A DNA stretch of 64,000 nucleotides from Prochlorococcus sp. AG-388-F11 (GTDB lineage: Bacteria > Cyanobacteriota > Cyanobacteriia > PCC-6307 > Cyanobiaceae): the NCBI GenBank assembly GCA_003279845.1, contig QCGP01000001.1:1-64000 (forward strand), written 5' to 3'. Position 1 is the first letter of the stretch. Every line of letters begins with the position of its first letter. Made by a program: the position numbers and the translations under genes. Below the pieces are notes generated by a model. The model had not been told where the DNA came from. It did no database searches and saw nothing but the letters and a program-made list of their open reading frames with translations. Positions 29,031 to 41,600 of the stretch are shown piece after piece.

Positions 29031-30313
29031 AAATTTTTAATTTCTTCTGATATTTTAAAAAATTCTTTTTTAAAACCAACTAGATTTTTATTGCTAAGAC
29101 CTCCAATGGATAACCTTTGTGATTCTTGATTTACAAGAATCCATAATTGGTTAGTTGGTATAAGACTTATTATTGTTCCAAAAATTATTAAAATAAAAGA
29201 AAAATAAATAAATGGTATAGACGGATCATTTTTAATTATTAATCCACTGCTGGGGATTATTTTTTTTAGAGATACTTTTGAAGAATTAACTTCTAAAGGA
29301 TTGTCATTGATATAGAGATTATTCCCGGAAAAATTTCCTATATTTGAAATTTTAAGTGGACCATTTTCATTATCTATTGTTAAAAGGAAATTTTTTTTTG
29401 TCTCCGATCCTAATTCAACTAAAACTCCCCAAACTTGATTACCGATTTCGGGAATCTCCTTCAATTGTAATTGATAAAGGATATTATCTATTTCTAAAAC
29501 AACATTTGATATTGCCCAATCAGCTTGATAAATAGTTAATCCCTTAAATCTGATTGGTTTATTAACTTTAGCGGTTTTTATCTCATTTAAATTTAGATCT
29601 TCAGAAGAAAAATTTAATTTTGAAATAAACTGTTTGGGTACTCCATCACTTTCTCGTTCTATAGAAAAATTGACTAATTTTACATTGGCTTTTGAGTTTG
29701 TGCTCTCATTAACAAGATCCAAACTTTCTCCAGGTAGTAAATATTGTTCTTTTGATTGACTTGTAAAACTTCCATATGCTGAACCTATAAGTAAGACTAT
29801 TAATCCGATATGTACAACTAAAGGTCCGATTTTTCCAATTAAACCCCTTCTTGCAGAAATATGACTTTTAAATTTGTATGTTTTCCATCCTTTTTTTTTA
29901 AGTAATAAATCTACCTTTGATATATGGTCTCCATTTTGATTGATTGGGTGACTTGAAGTTAGTTGCAGTTTGTTAAATTTTTTTTCGCTCTTGTATTCAA
30001 TCCATTTTAATGAAGCTTTTAATGAAGGGATTTGCCTCCTGAAACTACAAGCTGCTAGGGAAATGCAAAGAAGAATTAATGTAAATAAAAACCAAAAGCT
30101 TGTATATATATGATCCAATTGAAGTATTAAGACTTTTTCTCCATCTAAAAATCCAAAAATGGGAGCACTATCGAAATTATCAATATAGAATTTATAATTA
30201 TTACCTTGAGGTATAAAAGTACCTATGCCACTTGTAATAGCTATGAAGATGATCAGTGATATGGCGAATCTTAAACTTGATATTTTTAAAATTAGATTCT
30301 TAAAAATAATCAT
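29027..30313 (-). CDS. ccsB: Cytochrome c biogenesis protein CcsB/Ccs1 (ResB-like)
   Basis: [43 protein letters not shown]. Confidence 0.93.
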   Translation of the reverse strand: MIIFKNLILKISSLRFAISLIIFIAITSGIGTFIPQGNNYKFYIDNFDSAPIFGFLDGEKVLILQLDHIYTSFWFLFTLILLCISLAACSFRRQIPSLKASLKWIEYKSEKKFNKLQLTSSHPINQNGDHISKVDLLLKKKGWKTYKFKSHISARRGLIGKIGPLVVHIGLIVLLIGSAYGSFTSQSKEQYLLPGESLDLVNESTNSKANVKLVNFSIERESDGVPKQFISKLNFSSEDLNLNEIKTAKVNKPIRFKGLTIYQADWAISNVVLEIDNILYQLQLKEIPEIGNQVWGVLVELGSETKKNFLLTIDNENGPLKISNIGNFSGNNLYINDNPLEVNSSKVSLKKIIPSSGLIIKNDPSIPFIYFSFILIIFGTIISLIPTNQLWILVNQESQRLSIGGLSNKNLVGFKKEFFKISEEIKNF

Positions 30314-30970
30314 TTAAATCCAATTTGAAAATAAATTTAACAACCCTAGGGAAACTAAAAATATCCCACTTACTGTGGGAATTATTTGACTAAATTTTCT
30401 AAGTTCTAAAAATTGTTTTAAGTTTTCTGCAGTAGCTCCTGCAACGATTAATGGGGTTACTTGGCCTATTCCAAAGAAAAATAAAAAAATAATAGATATT
30501 GTCGGGTTTTTAGCTTGCGATACCCAAGCCAGAAGAGTTGCTAAAACTGGTGTAATGCAAGGTGAAGAAGCTAGTCCAAAAGTAGTCCCTATCGCAAAAG
30601 GTGCTATGAATGTTGGTATTTTATCTTCAATTATTTTTATATCAGGTCCATTCGGGAACTGAAATTTTAGAATACCTAGTAAATTTAAACCCATTATTAT
30701 TGCTATCAAGGCAACGACCGAAGTGTAATAAGATGGTATTTGCCCATATATTCTACCTAAGAATCCACTAGCAGCGCCAAGAGCAACGAGTGAAAAAACG
30801 ACTCCTCCTGAAAAACTAATAAGTTTAAATTTATTTTTCTCTGTTCCACCTATATAAGCAATAGTGATTGGTAGTAATGATAATGAACATGGGCCAAGAC
30901 TCGTTAAAAGTCCTGCGCTGAAAACCAAAAATATAGTAAATGGGCCAGGATTATTAAGACCATTCTGCAT
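30314..30970 (-). CDS. ccdA: Cytochrome c biogenesis protein CcdA
   Basis: AGLLTSLGPCSLSLLPI, FGLASSPCITPVLATLL. Confidence 0.93.
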   Translation of the reverse strand: MQNGLNNPGPFTIFLVFSAGLLTSLGPCSLSLLPITIAYIGGTEKNKFKLISFSGGVVFSLVALGAASGFLGRIYGQIPSYYTSVVALIAIIMGLNLLGILKFQFPNGPDIKIIEDKIPTFIAPFAIGTTFGLASSPCITPVLATLLAWVSQAKNPTISIIFLFFFGIGQVTPLIVAGATAENLKQFLELRKFSQIIPTVSGIFLVSLGLLNLFSNWI

Positions 30971-31052
30971 AAGTAGATTACCCTTTTGAGATAATTCTGA
31001 AATAACTAAATTAAATGATTCGATAGCCTGACTTAATTCTTTTAAATTCTAA

Positions 31053-32288
31053 CTAATTAAGAGTCTTTCGTGCACTAATCATACCTAAGAACCCAGTTGA
31101 TTCTAATGAACATCTCAGTAACATCCCTGCAATAAAAAAAGATGCGATTAATGAATTTCCACCATAACTAATGAAGGGTAATGGTAAGCCTGTAGTGGGC
31201 ATTGAACCTGTAGCTACAGCAATATGCATTATTGATTGACCTGTTAACAACACACCACATCCGATGGCAACTAATTTTGTATAGTTATTCCTGCACTTAA
31301 GACTAATTCTTAGGCTTATATAGGAGAAAACTGCTAAAAAACCTAAGAATAATGCACACCCCAACAGACCAAATTCTTCAGCAAAAATGGCAAAAATAAA
31401 ATCTGTGTACATAAACGGTAGGTACTGTAATTTTTGTACAGATAAGCCAAAACCTTGACCAAATAGACCACCTGAACCTATAGCTAATAAACTCTGAACC
31501 AATTGAAATCCACTTTCCTGTTGATCTTTCCAAGGATTAATAAATGAAGTAACTCTAAGTTTTTGATATTCGTTATTGACGATACTAATACATCCAGTAA
31601 TGAATCCTAATGAAGCAAATGAGCAAAGAGAGCTAAGTTTTACACCTCCACATAAACCCATTACCCAAAAAAGAATTCCAGTTAATGATGCAGTACTTAA
31701 ATTAGGCTGCTTAAGTATTAATAAAATTAATAAACCAAAGGAGAATATTGAAATTAATTTTTTATCATTTTTAATCAGATTCCAATGAGCAAAAAGGTTA
31801 GAAGCTTCAAGAATTAGAAAAGGTTTAATTAATTCTGATGGTTGCAGACGTAAATTCCCTAGTATTAGCCATCTTGAAGATCCATTCACTGTAATTCCAG
31901 TAATATTGGTAAGAAAAACTAAAAAAAATAAAATATAAAAAATAATTCTTGAATATTTTAAAAGACTTCTAATGTTCGTATTAAGAACGAAATAAAATAG
32001 ACCAATGCCAGGAAGCGTCCAAATAATTTGTTTTTTTAAAAAGTAAGCCCAATTTCCCATTTCTCTACTTGCCACCCACCAGCTTGACGATCCTAGAATG
32101 CATATTCCTAATATTGACCAAATTCCAATTATTAAAATTAGAATTTTTGCCTCATAAGGCCATATCTTCCAAGGCAAGGGGAATATAGATCCCATAAAAT
32201 TGATTTGGTTCTTATCGTTATTTGAACTAAAGGGTTTTTTTCTTTTAGAAATTTTATTATATTTTGTTTTTTCTCGACTTATCTCCAA
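31053..32288 (-). CDS. ftsW: FtsW/RodA/SpoVE family cell-division protein
   Basis: NGSSRWLILGNLRLQPSELIKP, EEFGLLG, TGLPLPFISYGGNSL. Confidence 0.93.
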   Translation of the reverse strand: MEISREKTKYNKISKRKKPFSSNNDKNQINFMGSIFPLPWKIWPYEAKILILIIGIWSILGICILGSSSWWVASREMGNWAYFLKKQIIWTLPGIGLFYFVLNTNIRSLLKYSRIIFYILFFLVFLTNITGITVNGSSRWLILGNLRLQPSELIKPFLILEASNLFAHWNLIKNDKKLISIFSFGLLILLILKQPNLSTASLTGILFWVMGLCGGVKLSSLCSFASLGFITGCISIVNNEYQKLRVTSFINPWKDQQESGFQLVQSLLAIGSGGLFGQGFGLSVQKLQYLPFMYTDFIFAIFAEEFGLLGCALFLGFLAVFSYISLRISLKCRNNYTKLVAIGCGVLLTGQSIMHIAVATGSMPTTGLPLPFISYGGNSLIASFFIAGMLLRCSLESTGFLGMISARKTLN

Positions 32289-32486
32289 TTTTTTAAATGT
32301 ATTTGTACTATTGAGACGTTTAATTGATATTTTGCCAAGTCTTTTATTAACGTTTTAAATTTTAAATCAATTAACAAGATGACATTTTTTAAATTAATTT
32401 TTGAAGTAAAAATTAGGAAATGGTCCATAAGACTAATCAGAAATCTTAAGAATTAATGTTTTATAAGAAAAAACTAGCTAAAAGGC

Positions 32487-32544
32487 CCCTCTCCGTGATA
32501 GATTCCGTGGGTTTATATACTTACTTTAAACCAATCAGAGAGGG
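32487..32544 (+). promoter_or_regulatory. Leader hairpin upstream of the atp operon covering a GAGAGGG Shine-Dalgarno-like element
   Basis: CCCTCTC(32487-32493)/GAGAGGG(32538-32544), TGAT/ATCA and GGTTTA/TAAACC nest into one stem 10 nt before the ATG at 32555. Confidence 0.6.
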
Positions 32545-32554
32545 TTTCTAAACT

Positions 32555-33031
32555 ATGTTCACTTCAGTGGACTCAAATAGAAAAAAACTTGAGCATCCTT
32601 CTAATGAGAATGTTCAATTTCCTCAGTCCTTGGATAATTCGATCATTAATGAAAGTAAATCTGGCATTGCCAATCAAATAGATAATTTACTTTCTCAAAA
32701 TGATGAATACACAAAATTGCAATTAACAATTTTTGGAATTACTTTTATTGTCTCTATTTTATTAGCATCAATAACTGGAATTTTTTTCGGATTTACTTTT
32801 GGTTTTAGTATTTTTATAGGTGCAATTTCCGGTATTTTTTACCTACGTTTGCTCGCTAAAAGTGTAGGAAAACTCGGTAAAGAATCATCAGGTGTATCAA
32901 AATTGCAACTATTAGTTCCAGTTTGCCTCTTTATTTTTGCGAGCAAGCTAGGATCTTTGGATATTTTTCCAGCAATGATAGGTTTTTTTATTTATAAACC
33001 TTCACTCATTCTTTATTTTTCACGTTCTTAA
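32555..33031 (+). CDS. atpI: ATP synthase protein I (Atp1)
   Basis: Multi-TM protein directly upstream of atpB. Confidence 0.8.
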   Translation: MFTSVDSNRKKLEHPSNENVQFPQSLDNSIINESKSGIANQIDNLLSQNDEYTKLQLTIFGITFIVSILLASITGIFFGFTFGFSIFIGAISGIFYLRLLAKSVGKLGKESSGVSKLQLLVPVCLFIFASKLGSLDIFPAMIGFFIYKPSLILYFSRS

Positions 33032-33053
33032 GTAAATTTTTTATTCAAATCAA

Positions 33054-33779
33054 ATGTTCTTAAATTCCTTGCTAACAAATTTTGCAGCATTAGAAGTTGG
33101 TCAACATCTTTATTGGCAAATTGGAAATATCAGACTTCACGGGCAGGTATTTTTGACATCTTGGATTTTATTAGGAGCGTTATTAGTTTTTATTTCTTTA
33201 GGAACTAAAAAAATGGAAAATGATCCTAAAGGCCTTCAAAACTTGCTTGAGTTTCTCTGGGATTACATAAGAGATCTAGCTCGGACTCAAATAGGTGAAA
33301 AAGTTTATAGAGATTGGATGCCATTTATAGGTACTTTATTCTTATTCGTCTTTGTTAGTAATTGGGGAGGAGCTTTAATTCCTTGGAGATTGATTAAGTT
33401 ACCAAGTGGCGAGTTGGGTGCACCTACTGCAGATATAAATACAACAATAGCCTTGGCTTTATTGGTTTCACTTTCTTATTTTTATGCTGGTTTAAGTAAT
33501 AAAGGTTGGAGATATTTCGAATACTATATTCACCCAACTCCGATTATGCTTCCTTTCAAAATTCTAGAGGACTTTACCAAACCTTTATCACTCTCTTTCA
33601 GGCTATTTGGAAATATTTTGGCTGATGAACTTGTTGTTGGTGTTCTAGTCTTCTTAGTTCCACTAATTCTACCAATACCTGTTATGTTCCTAGGATTATT
33701 TACTAGTGCAATTCAGGCATTGATTTTCGCAACTTTAGCGGCCTACTACATTGGAGAAGCTGTTGAAGAACATCATTAG
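33054..33779 (+). CDS. atpB: ATP synthase subunit a
   Basis: [30 protein letters not shown]. Confidence 0.97.
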   Translation: MFLNSLLTNFAALEVGQHLYWQIGNIRLHGQVFLTSWILLGALLVFISLGTKKMENDPKGLQNLLEFLWDYIRDLARTQIGEKVYRDWMPFIGTLFLFVFVSNWGGALIPWRLIKLPSGELGAPTADINTTIALALLVSLSYFYAGLSNKGWRYFEYYIHPTPIMLPFKILEDFTKPLSLSFRLFGNILADELVVGVLVFLVPLILPIPVMFLGLFTSAIQALIFATLAAYYIGEAVEEHH

Positions 33780-33795
33780 CTGTCTTCCAATAAAT

Positions 33796-33900
33796 TCAGA
33801 CGCTTTTACAAAGGGTCTGTAATCTGGCAAAATATTTAATCGCGTAGGTCTGAAAATATCAGACCCATTCTTAAATTAAAGGATGTCCAAGCGTGTATGA
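33796..33900 (+). ncRNA. Probable ATPC RNA motif between atpB and atpE
   Basis: Hairpin GGTCTG-AAAATAT-CAGACC at 33847-33865, second CAGAC/GTCTG pair 33797-33819; location matches the described cyanobacterial ATPC motif. Confidence 0.6.
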
Positions 33901-33926
33901 CAAAAAAGATTTATCACAAGTATTAA

Positions 33927-34190
<264 letters not shown>

Positions 34191-34258
34191 AAGTTAATAT
34201 TGCTTCTACTCTTTATTAGCAATATTTAAATTTAATTTTTTAACTTCAACTAAATCAT

Positions 34259-34720
34259 ATGTTGGCCTTTAATTTTTTTGGTGCTACAGAAGGTGGATTA
34301 TTTGATATAAATGCCACTTTGCCACTAATGGCGATACAAGTAGTTGCTCTCACTTACATATTAAATTCTCTCTTTTTTAAGCCTGTTGGCAATGTTGTTG
34401 AAAAAAGAGAAAAATTTGTAAGTAATAATATTATTGAGGCCAAAAATAAGCTTTCAGAGGTTAAAAAATTAGAAGCTGATTTAATGACTCAGCTTCAAAG
34501 TGCTCGTTCAGAAGCTCAAAGAATTGTGGGCGAAGCTGAGAATGAGTCTGACAAGCTTTATAAAGAAGCACTAGAACTTGCTAACAATGAAGCAAATGCT
34601 TCAAAAGAAAAAGCAAGACTAGAAATTGAAAGTCAGACATCTGCTGCTCGTGATCAACTTTCTAAACAGGCTGATGATTTAAGCGAACTTATTGTTAATA
34701 GACTGATTCTAGAAAAATGA
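34259..34720 (+). CDS. atpF2: ATP synthase subunit b'
   Basis: Position in the operon; N-terminal TM plus coiled coil. Confidence 0.95.
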   Translation: MLAFNFFGATEGGLFDINATLPLMAIQVVALTYILNSLFFKPVGNVVEKREKFVSNNIIEAKNKLSEVKKLEADLMTQLQSARSEAQRIVGEAENESDKLYKEALELANNEANASKEKARLEIESQTSAARDQLSKQADDLSELIVNRLILEK

Positions 34721-35229
34721 ATTTAACTCTTTTAGCTACAGAAGGCTTTGGATTAAATTTCGATTTATTCGAAACTAATATCCTTAATTGGGCTGTAGTG
34801 GTTTTTGGCCTTTATAAATTTTTACCTGGTTTCCTGGGTAAAATGCTTCAAAAAAGAAGAGAAGGAATTCTTCTTGAATTAAAAGATGCTGAAGATCGAC
34901 TTCTTAATGCAACTCAAGCTTTAGAGAAGGCAAAGAAAGACTTATCTTTAGCAGAAGAAAAAGCTTCTCAAATAAAAGCAGATTCTCTCAAAAGATCTGA
35001 ATCAATCAGAATGGAAAGTGAGAAAAAAGCAATCGAAGAGATGGCACGAATTAAACAAAGTGCAATTTCCGATGAGAGCTCTGAAGCATCCAGGGCAATT
35101 TCTCAACTTCGAAAAGAAGCTGTTGAATTAGCAATTAAGAAAGCTTTAGATTCTCTCCCAAATAGACTTGATAAAACAACACAAGAAAATTTGGTCACTC
35201 AATCAATTAACAATATTGAGGTGAACTAA
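34717..35229 (+). CDS. atpF: ATP synthase subunit b
   Basis: Position; N-terminal TM plus long coiled coil. Confidence 0.95.
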   Translation: MNLTLLATEGFGLNFDLFETNILNWAVVVFGLYKFLPGFLGKMLQKRREGILLELKDAEDRLLNATQALEKAKKDLSLAEEKASQIKADSLKRSESIRMESEKKAIEEMARIKQSAISDESSEASRAISQLRKEAVELAIKKALDSLPNRLDKTTQENLVTQSINNIEVN

Positions 35230-35771
35230 TGCCACTTTTAAATTCTGTTACTACACCATACGCAGAGGCATTAATTCAAGTTGTGAATGAAAATTCGCAA
35301 ACTGAAGAGATTGTTTCTGAGGTTAAACAACTTTTAAAATTATTAAATGATTCCCCTGAATTGGAGAAGGCACTATCATCTCCGATTTTAGAGACAGATG
35401 CTAAGAAGAAAATCATTATTGAAATTTTTTCAAATAAGGTAAATTCTTCTTTACTGAATTTCTTGAAATTATTGGCCGATAGGCAAAGAATTGGAATTCT
35501 TACTTCTATTCTTGAAAGGTTTTTAGAGATTTATAGAGAAAATAGTAATATTGCTTTGGCAACTGTTACTTCAGCAGTCGAGCTTACTGATGAACAGAAA
35601 GGTTTAATTACCCAAAAGATCATCAATATAGCAGGAACTGAAAAATTAGAACTTGTAACTAAAATTGACCCATCACTTATTGGTGGTTTCGTCGCCAGTG
35701 TAGGATCAAAAGTAATTGATGCTTCCCTTGCTTCACAAATTAGAAAACTTGGTTTGTCACTTTCCAAGTAA
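35229..35771 (+). CDS. atpH: ATP synthase subunit delta
   Basis: YAEALIQVV N-terminus, DPSLIGGFVASVGSKVIDASLASQIRKL C-terminus. Confidence 0.97.
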   Translation: MPLLNSVTTPYAEALIQVVNENSQTEEIVSEVKQLLKLLNDSPELEKALSSPILETDAKKKIIIEIFSNKVNSSLLNFLKLLADRQRIGILTSILERFLEIYRENSNIALATVTSAVELTDEQKGLITQKIINIAGTEKLELVTKIDPSLIGGFVASVGSKVIDASLASQIRKLGLSLSK

Positions 35772-35789
35772 CTTTTAAATCAACCTTAA

Positions 35790-37319
<1,530 letters not shown>

Positions 37320-37338
37320 ATTTATTTAAGGGAATATC

Positions 37339-38289
37339 ATGGCAAATCTTAAAGAAATTAGAGATCGAATAGTTTCTGTTAAAAATACACGAAAAATAAC
37401 AGAAGCTATGAGATTAGTTGCAGCTGCAAAAGTTAGGAGGGCACAAGATCAAGTTCTTAAGAGTAGGCCTTTTGCAGATAAACTTGCTCGGGTTTTAGAA
37501 AATATTCAATCTAGAGTTAAGTTTGAAGCTGTAGATTCTCCTCTTCTATCAAAAAGAGATGTAAAAACAATTTCTTTGGTATGTATAACTGCTGATAGAG
37601 GATTATGTGGAGGATACAATACCAACATAATCAAGAAGGTGGAAATTAGGTATGCAGAGCTGATTAAACAAGGTTATGAACCAAATTTGATCTTAGTTGG
37701 TAAAAAGGCAATAGGTTATTTCCAAAATAGGAAAGATAGATACACAATTAAAAGCACTTTTAAAGAGCTGGAACAGGTACCAACTGCAACAGATTCTGAG
37801 GGGATAACTAGTGAAGTCTTAGCTGAATTTCTTTCAGAAAATTCTGATAGGGTAGAAATTATTTATACGAAATTCATCACTCTAGTTAGCTGCGCCCCTG
37901 TCGTTCAAACACTATTGCCACTTGACCCTCAGGGAATTGCTGAGGAAAACGATGAAATTTTTAGGTTGACTACAAAAGATAGTAAGTTACTTGTTGAAAA
38001 ATCAAATATTGAAAAAAGTGATTCAGAAAAGTTGCCATCAGATATTGTTTTCGAACAAAGTCCTGATCAACTATTAGATTCGTTATTACCATTATATTTA
38101 CAGAATCAGGTACTAAGAGCCCTTCAAGAGTCGGCAGCTTCAGAACTCGCTTGCAGAATGACTGCGATGAATAATGCTAGTGATAATGCTAAAGAATTAG
38201 CAAGTACTTTGAATCTAACCTATAACAAAGCCAGACAAGCAGCTATTACTCAAGAAATATTAGAAGTTGTAGGAGGTTCAGCAGTTTAG
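37339..38289 (+). CDS. atpG: ATP synthase subunit gamma
   Basis: MANLKEIRDRIVSVKNTRKITEAMRLVAAAK; C-terminal YNKARQAAITQEILEVVGGS. Confidence 0.99.
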   Translation: MANLKEIRDRIVSVKNTRKITEAMRLVAAAKVRRAQDQVLKSRPFADKLARVLENIQSRVKFEAVDSPLLSKRDVKTISLVCITADRGLCGGYNTNIIKKVEIRYAELIKQGYEPNLILVGKKAIGYFQNRKDRYTIKSTFKELEQVPTATDSEGITSEVLAEFLSENSDRVEIIYTKFITLVSCAPVVQTLLPLDPQGIAEENDEIFRLTTKDSKLLVEKSNIEKSDSEKLPSDIVFEQSPDQLLDSLLPLYLQNQVLRALQESAASELACRMTAMNNASDNAKELASTLNLTYNKARQAAITQEILEVVGGSAV

Positions 38290-38305
38290 CAATAAGATTT
38301 AGGAT

Positions 38306-38632
38306 ATGCCTGAATACAATATTAAAGTTCAATTTCAGCAGAAGACTTTTAGTTTTTTATGTTCTGAAGATCAAGATATTATTTCAGCGGCAAAAATGAA
38401 TGGAATAGATTTACCAAGTAGTTGTTGTTCAGGAGTTTGTACAGATTGTGCATCCATGATATTAGAAGGATCTGTAGATCAAGAAGATGCTATGGGATTA
38501 AATGATGATTTAAGGGAAAAGGGCTATGCACTTTTATGTGTGGCATATCCCAAGTCAGATTTGAATATTGTTATTGGTAAAGAAGTCGAAGATGATTTAT
38601 ATAATGATCAATTTGGTAAATATCAAAAATGA
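38306..38632 (+). CDS. 2Fe-2S ferredoxin
   Basis: LPSSCCSGVCTDCASMILEG...LLCVAYP. Confidence 0.93.
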   Translation: MPEYNIKVQFQQKTFSFLCSEDQDIISAAKMNGIDLPSSCCSGVCTDCASMILEGSVDQEDAMGLNDDLREKGYALLCVAYPKSDLNIVIGKEVEDDLYNDQFGKYQK

Positions 38633-38829
38633 AATTAAGTTCAGTTGATTATTATTTAGATTGGCCAGTTTCAATGAAATTAAAAAATCTAAGAGAATTT
38701 ATCATTGCAAATTTAGAAAAAAAAGGTGATTTAATTCGTTGGTCAATTATTGATATTCAAAATTCTATTGACTCTTTTGGAACAAAAAAACTTAAAATTA
38801 AAGCTGTCTTAGCTAATCAAAAAATATAA
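38629..38829 (+). CDS. Hypothetical protein, 66 aa
   Basis: ATGA overlap with the ferredoxin gene suggests translational coupling. Confidence 0.7.
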   Translation: MKLSSVDYYLDWPVSMKLKNLREFIIANLEKKGDLIRWSIIDIQNSIDSFGTKKLKIKAVLANQKI

Positions 38830-38847
38830 ATTGAAATATATTTAATA

Positions 38848-39906
38848 ATGGAAAATTCACCAACAATATTCATTATTCCAACTGGTATTGGTTGTGAAGT
38901 AGGAGGTTTTGCTGGGGATGCACTTCCTACCGCTAAATTATTAGCATCGGCAAGTGGATGTTTAATTACTCATCCAAATGTTATGAATGGCGGTACTCTA
39001 TCTGAAAAAGATAAAAATATTTTTTATGTTGAGGGTTATAGTTTAGACCGACTTGCTAAAGGAGAAATCGCTTTAAAAAGGGTAAAGCAACAGAAAATTG
39101 GGATAATTTTTGATTCAGCCATTGAAAAAGGAATATTATTGAGACATTTACAAGTTGCTGATGCATGTGTTTCTACTTTAGGGATTAATGTTCATTCTTA
39201 TGTGATTACAAAAAAGCCATTAAACATAGTTATTGATTCTGATTCTTCAAAAATCAGTGGTGGCACAATTGAAAATCCTGATACTCTAATTGATGCTGGA
39301 AAATGTTTAATAGAAAAAGGAGTTACGGCAATAGCAATTGTGGCGAAATTTCCAGATGATTCAGATTCTTTAGAAACAAATATCTATCGAGAGGGGAAAG
39401 GGGTTGATCCTATTTCTGGAGTTGAAGCAGTTATAAGTCATTTAATTAGCAAATTTTTAAAAGTTCCCTGTGCTCACGCACCTGCTTTGAATTCAATTGA
39501 ATTGAATGAAAATTTAGATCCTCGTGCAGCTGCAGAAGAAATAGGATACACCTTTTTACCATCGGTACTGATTGGGTTAAGCAATGCACCTGACATTGTT
39601 GAATTGCCCGCTAAAAATGAATCAATCTCACTACACCCTGATCAGATTGAATCTATTGTTGTTCCTAATGGGGCACTAGGTGGAGAAGCAGTACTAGCAG
39701 GGATTGAAAAAGGTTTAAATATTATCTCTGTAAAAAATCAAAATACATTAAAAGTGACAAATGAGTTTTATGATTATCCCAATCTTTTTGAAGTGGATAA
39801 TTATTTAGAAGCTGCAGGCATAATTCTTGCTATCAAAAAAGGTATAAACATTGATTCAGTTAAACGGCCTTTAAAAAAAATCCAGCAATGTTCTTATAGT
39901 GATTAA
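38848..39906 (+). CDS. DUF3326 family protein
   Basis: IIPTGIGCEVGGFAGDALPTAKLLASASGCLITHPNVMNGG. Confidence 0.85.
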   Translation: MENSPTIFIIPTGIGCEVGGFAGDALPTAKLLASASGCLITHPNVMNGGTLSEKDKNIFYVEGYSLDRLAKGEIALKRVKQQKIGIIFDSAIEKGILLRHLQVADACVSTLGINVHSYVITKKPLNIVIDSDSSKISGGTIENPDTLIDAGKCLIEKGVTAIAIVAKFPDDSDSLETNIYREGKGVDPISGVEAVISHLISKFLKVPCAHAPALNSIELNENLDPRAAAEEIGYTFLPSVLIGLSNAPDIVELPAKNESISLHPDQIESIVVPNGALGGEAVLAGIEKGLNIISVKNQNTLKVTNEFYDYPNLFEVDNYLEAAGIILAIKKGINIDSVKRPLKKIQQCSYSD

Positions 39907-41600
39907 TAAGATATTGCTATGGGAACTCTCCAGTCACTTCCTAATGATTGACTGCTTAGTTTTAGGATTGGAGGAGCCTGCTTTCTTTTAAATTCCGCTT
40001 TTTTTATGAGTGAGATAATTTTTAAAATTAAATCTTTTTTATAACCATCTTCTTCTAGTTGTAGTAAATCTTTTTTTTCTTCAATAATTCCTTTAAGAAT
40101 ATTATCTAAAATAGAATAAGGAGGGAGAGAATCAGTATCTAATTGATCAGGACCTAATTCGGCACTTGGAGCTTTCGTACGTATATTTTCTCCAATTAAA
40201 TCTACATTAGTATCTAACATATATGATTTTCTATGATTAATTGAATCTTCACTATCAAGCCAATTGCATAATTTAAAAACATTAGTTTTATATAAATCCC
40301 CTATTACCGATAATCCCCCATTCATATCACCATAAAGCGTGCAATATCCTACAGCTAGCTCTGATTTATTCCCTGTTGAAAGTAATAAATGCTTTTCTTG
40401 ATTTGCTAAAGCCATTAGAAGCGTTCCTCTGATTCTTGATTGAATATTTTGATTAGTTATTTCAGCCATCTCGAAAGATATGGTCTCTATAAAAGATTCT
40501 TCAAAAGAGTTCATCAAATTTTCAATTGGGATGCTATTGAAATTTATTTTTAATCTTCTTGCTAAATCTTTCGCATCACTCTTTGAATGAGATGAGCTCC
40601 ACTTAGAGGGCATTGAGACGCAATAAATATTATTACTGCCAAGAGCAGCTGTCGCAATTGTTGAAACTAGCGCTGAATCAATGCCACCACTTAGTCCAAT
40701 TAAAGCTGTTTTAAAACCGCATTTTTGAGCATAATCCCTAACACCAAGTACTAATGCATCAAAAATTGATGACATCTCAGACTCTTCTAATTTATTTTTT
40801 TGAGGTTTTGTTTGCTCAATATCCCAACTGGAGAGGTCTTCTGAAAAAGATTTTAATTGCTTAATTTTAGATCCATTCTTATCAAGAATAAAACTATTTC
40901 CGTCAAAAATTAAATTATCATTTGCTCCAATTTGGTTTACATATATTAGCGGTACTTGAAGATATTGAGCAGCAAAACTGGAAACTTTGGCTCTTAGTTC
41001 TAACTTTTTGAAGGTATATGGAGAGGCCGATAAATTCACTAAGATATCAACTTTTTTTTTCTTTAAATCAAAAATAGGATTCTTTTTATGAATTCCTCTC
41101 CCTTCTATATTTTTGTTGACCCATAAATCCTCACATATAGTAAAGCCAAGTCGCCAAGTTTTATTATTAATTTTTTTTGTTAACACGGAAACTTTTTCTT
41201 CAGATCTAAAGTATCTTTTCTCATCAAATACTTCATAGGTGGGAAGAATAATTTTACGAGCAATTATTTTCCATTTACCGCGCTCAAGTAATGCAATGGA
41301 ATTATAAAGATTTGGGAAAAAAGAATCATTTATTATCTCTGCTATCCCTACTGTGACACTTAAGTTTCCATATTTTTTTTTAATATCTAAGGCTAATTGT
41401 TCAAGAATTTGATATTGATTTTTGATTAAATTTTTTTTTAGAAGTAGGTCATTTGCCGGATATCCCCATAATGACAATTCAGGGGTAAGAACTAAATCAG
41501 CAGAAAATGAGCTAGCTTTCGAAGCAGTACAAAGTATTTTTTTTGCATTACCCTCTAAATCTCCAACTACTGGATTAATTTGAGCAAGTAAAAACTTCAT
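39903..41600 (-). CDS. nadE: Glutamine-dependent NAD+ synthetase
   Basis: Nitrilase N-domain and LIGLSGGIDSALV; STGNKSELAVGYCTLYGDMNGG. Confidence 0.97.
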   Translation of the reverse strand: MKFLLAQINPVVGDLEGNAKKILCTASKASSFSADLVLTPELSLWGYPANDLLLKKNLIKNQYQILEQLALDIKKKYGNLSVTVGIAEIINDSFFPNLYNSIALLERGKWKIIARKIILPTYEVFDEKRYFRSEEKVSVLTKKINNKTWRLGFTICEDLWVNKNIEGRGIHKKNPIFDLKKKKVDILVNLSASPYTFKKLELRAKVSSFAAQYLQVPLIYVNQIGANDNLIFDGNSFILDKNGSKIKQLKSFSEDLSSWDIEQTKPQKNKLEESEMSSIFDALVLGVRDYAQKCGFKTALIGLSGGIDSALVSTIATAALGSNNIYCVSMPSKWSSSHSKSDAKDLARRLKINFNSIPIENLMNSFEESFIETISFEMAEITNQNIQSRIRGTLLMALANQEKHLLLSTGNKSELAVGYCTLYGDMNGGLSVIGDLYKTNVFKLCNWLDSEDSINHRKSYMLDTNVDLIGENIRTKAPSAELGPDQLDTDSLPPYSILDNILKGIIEEKKDLLQLEEDGYKKDLILKIISLIKKAEFKRKQAPPILKLSSQSLGSDWRVPIAISY

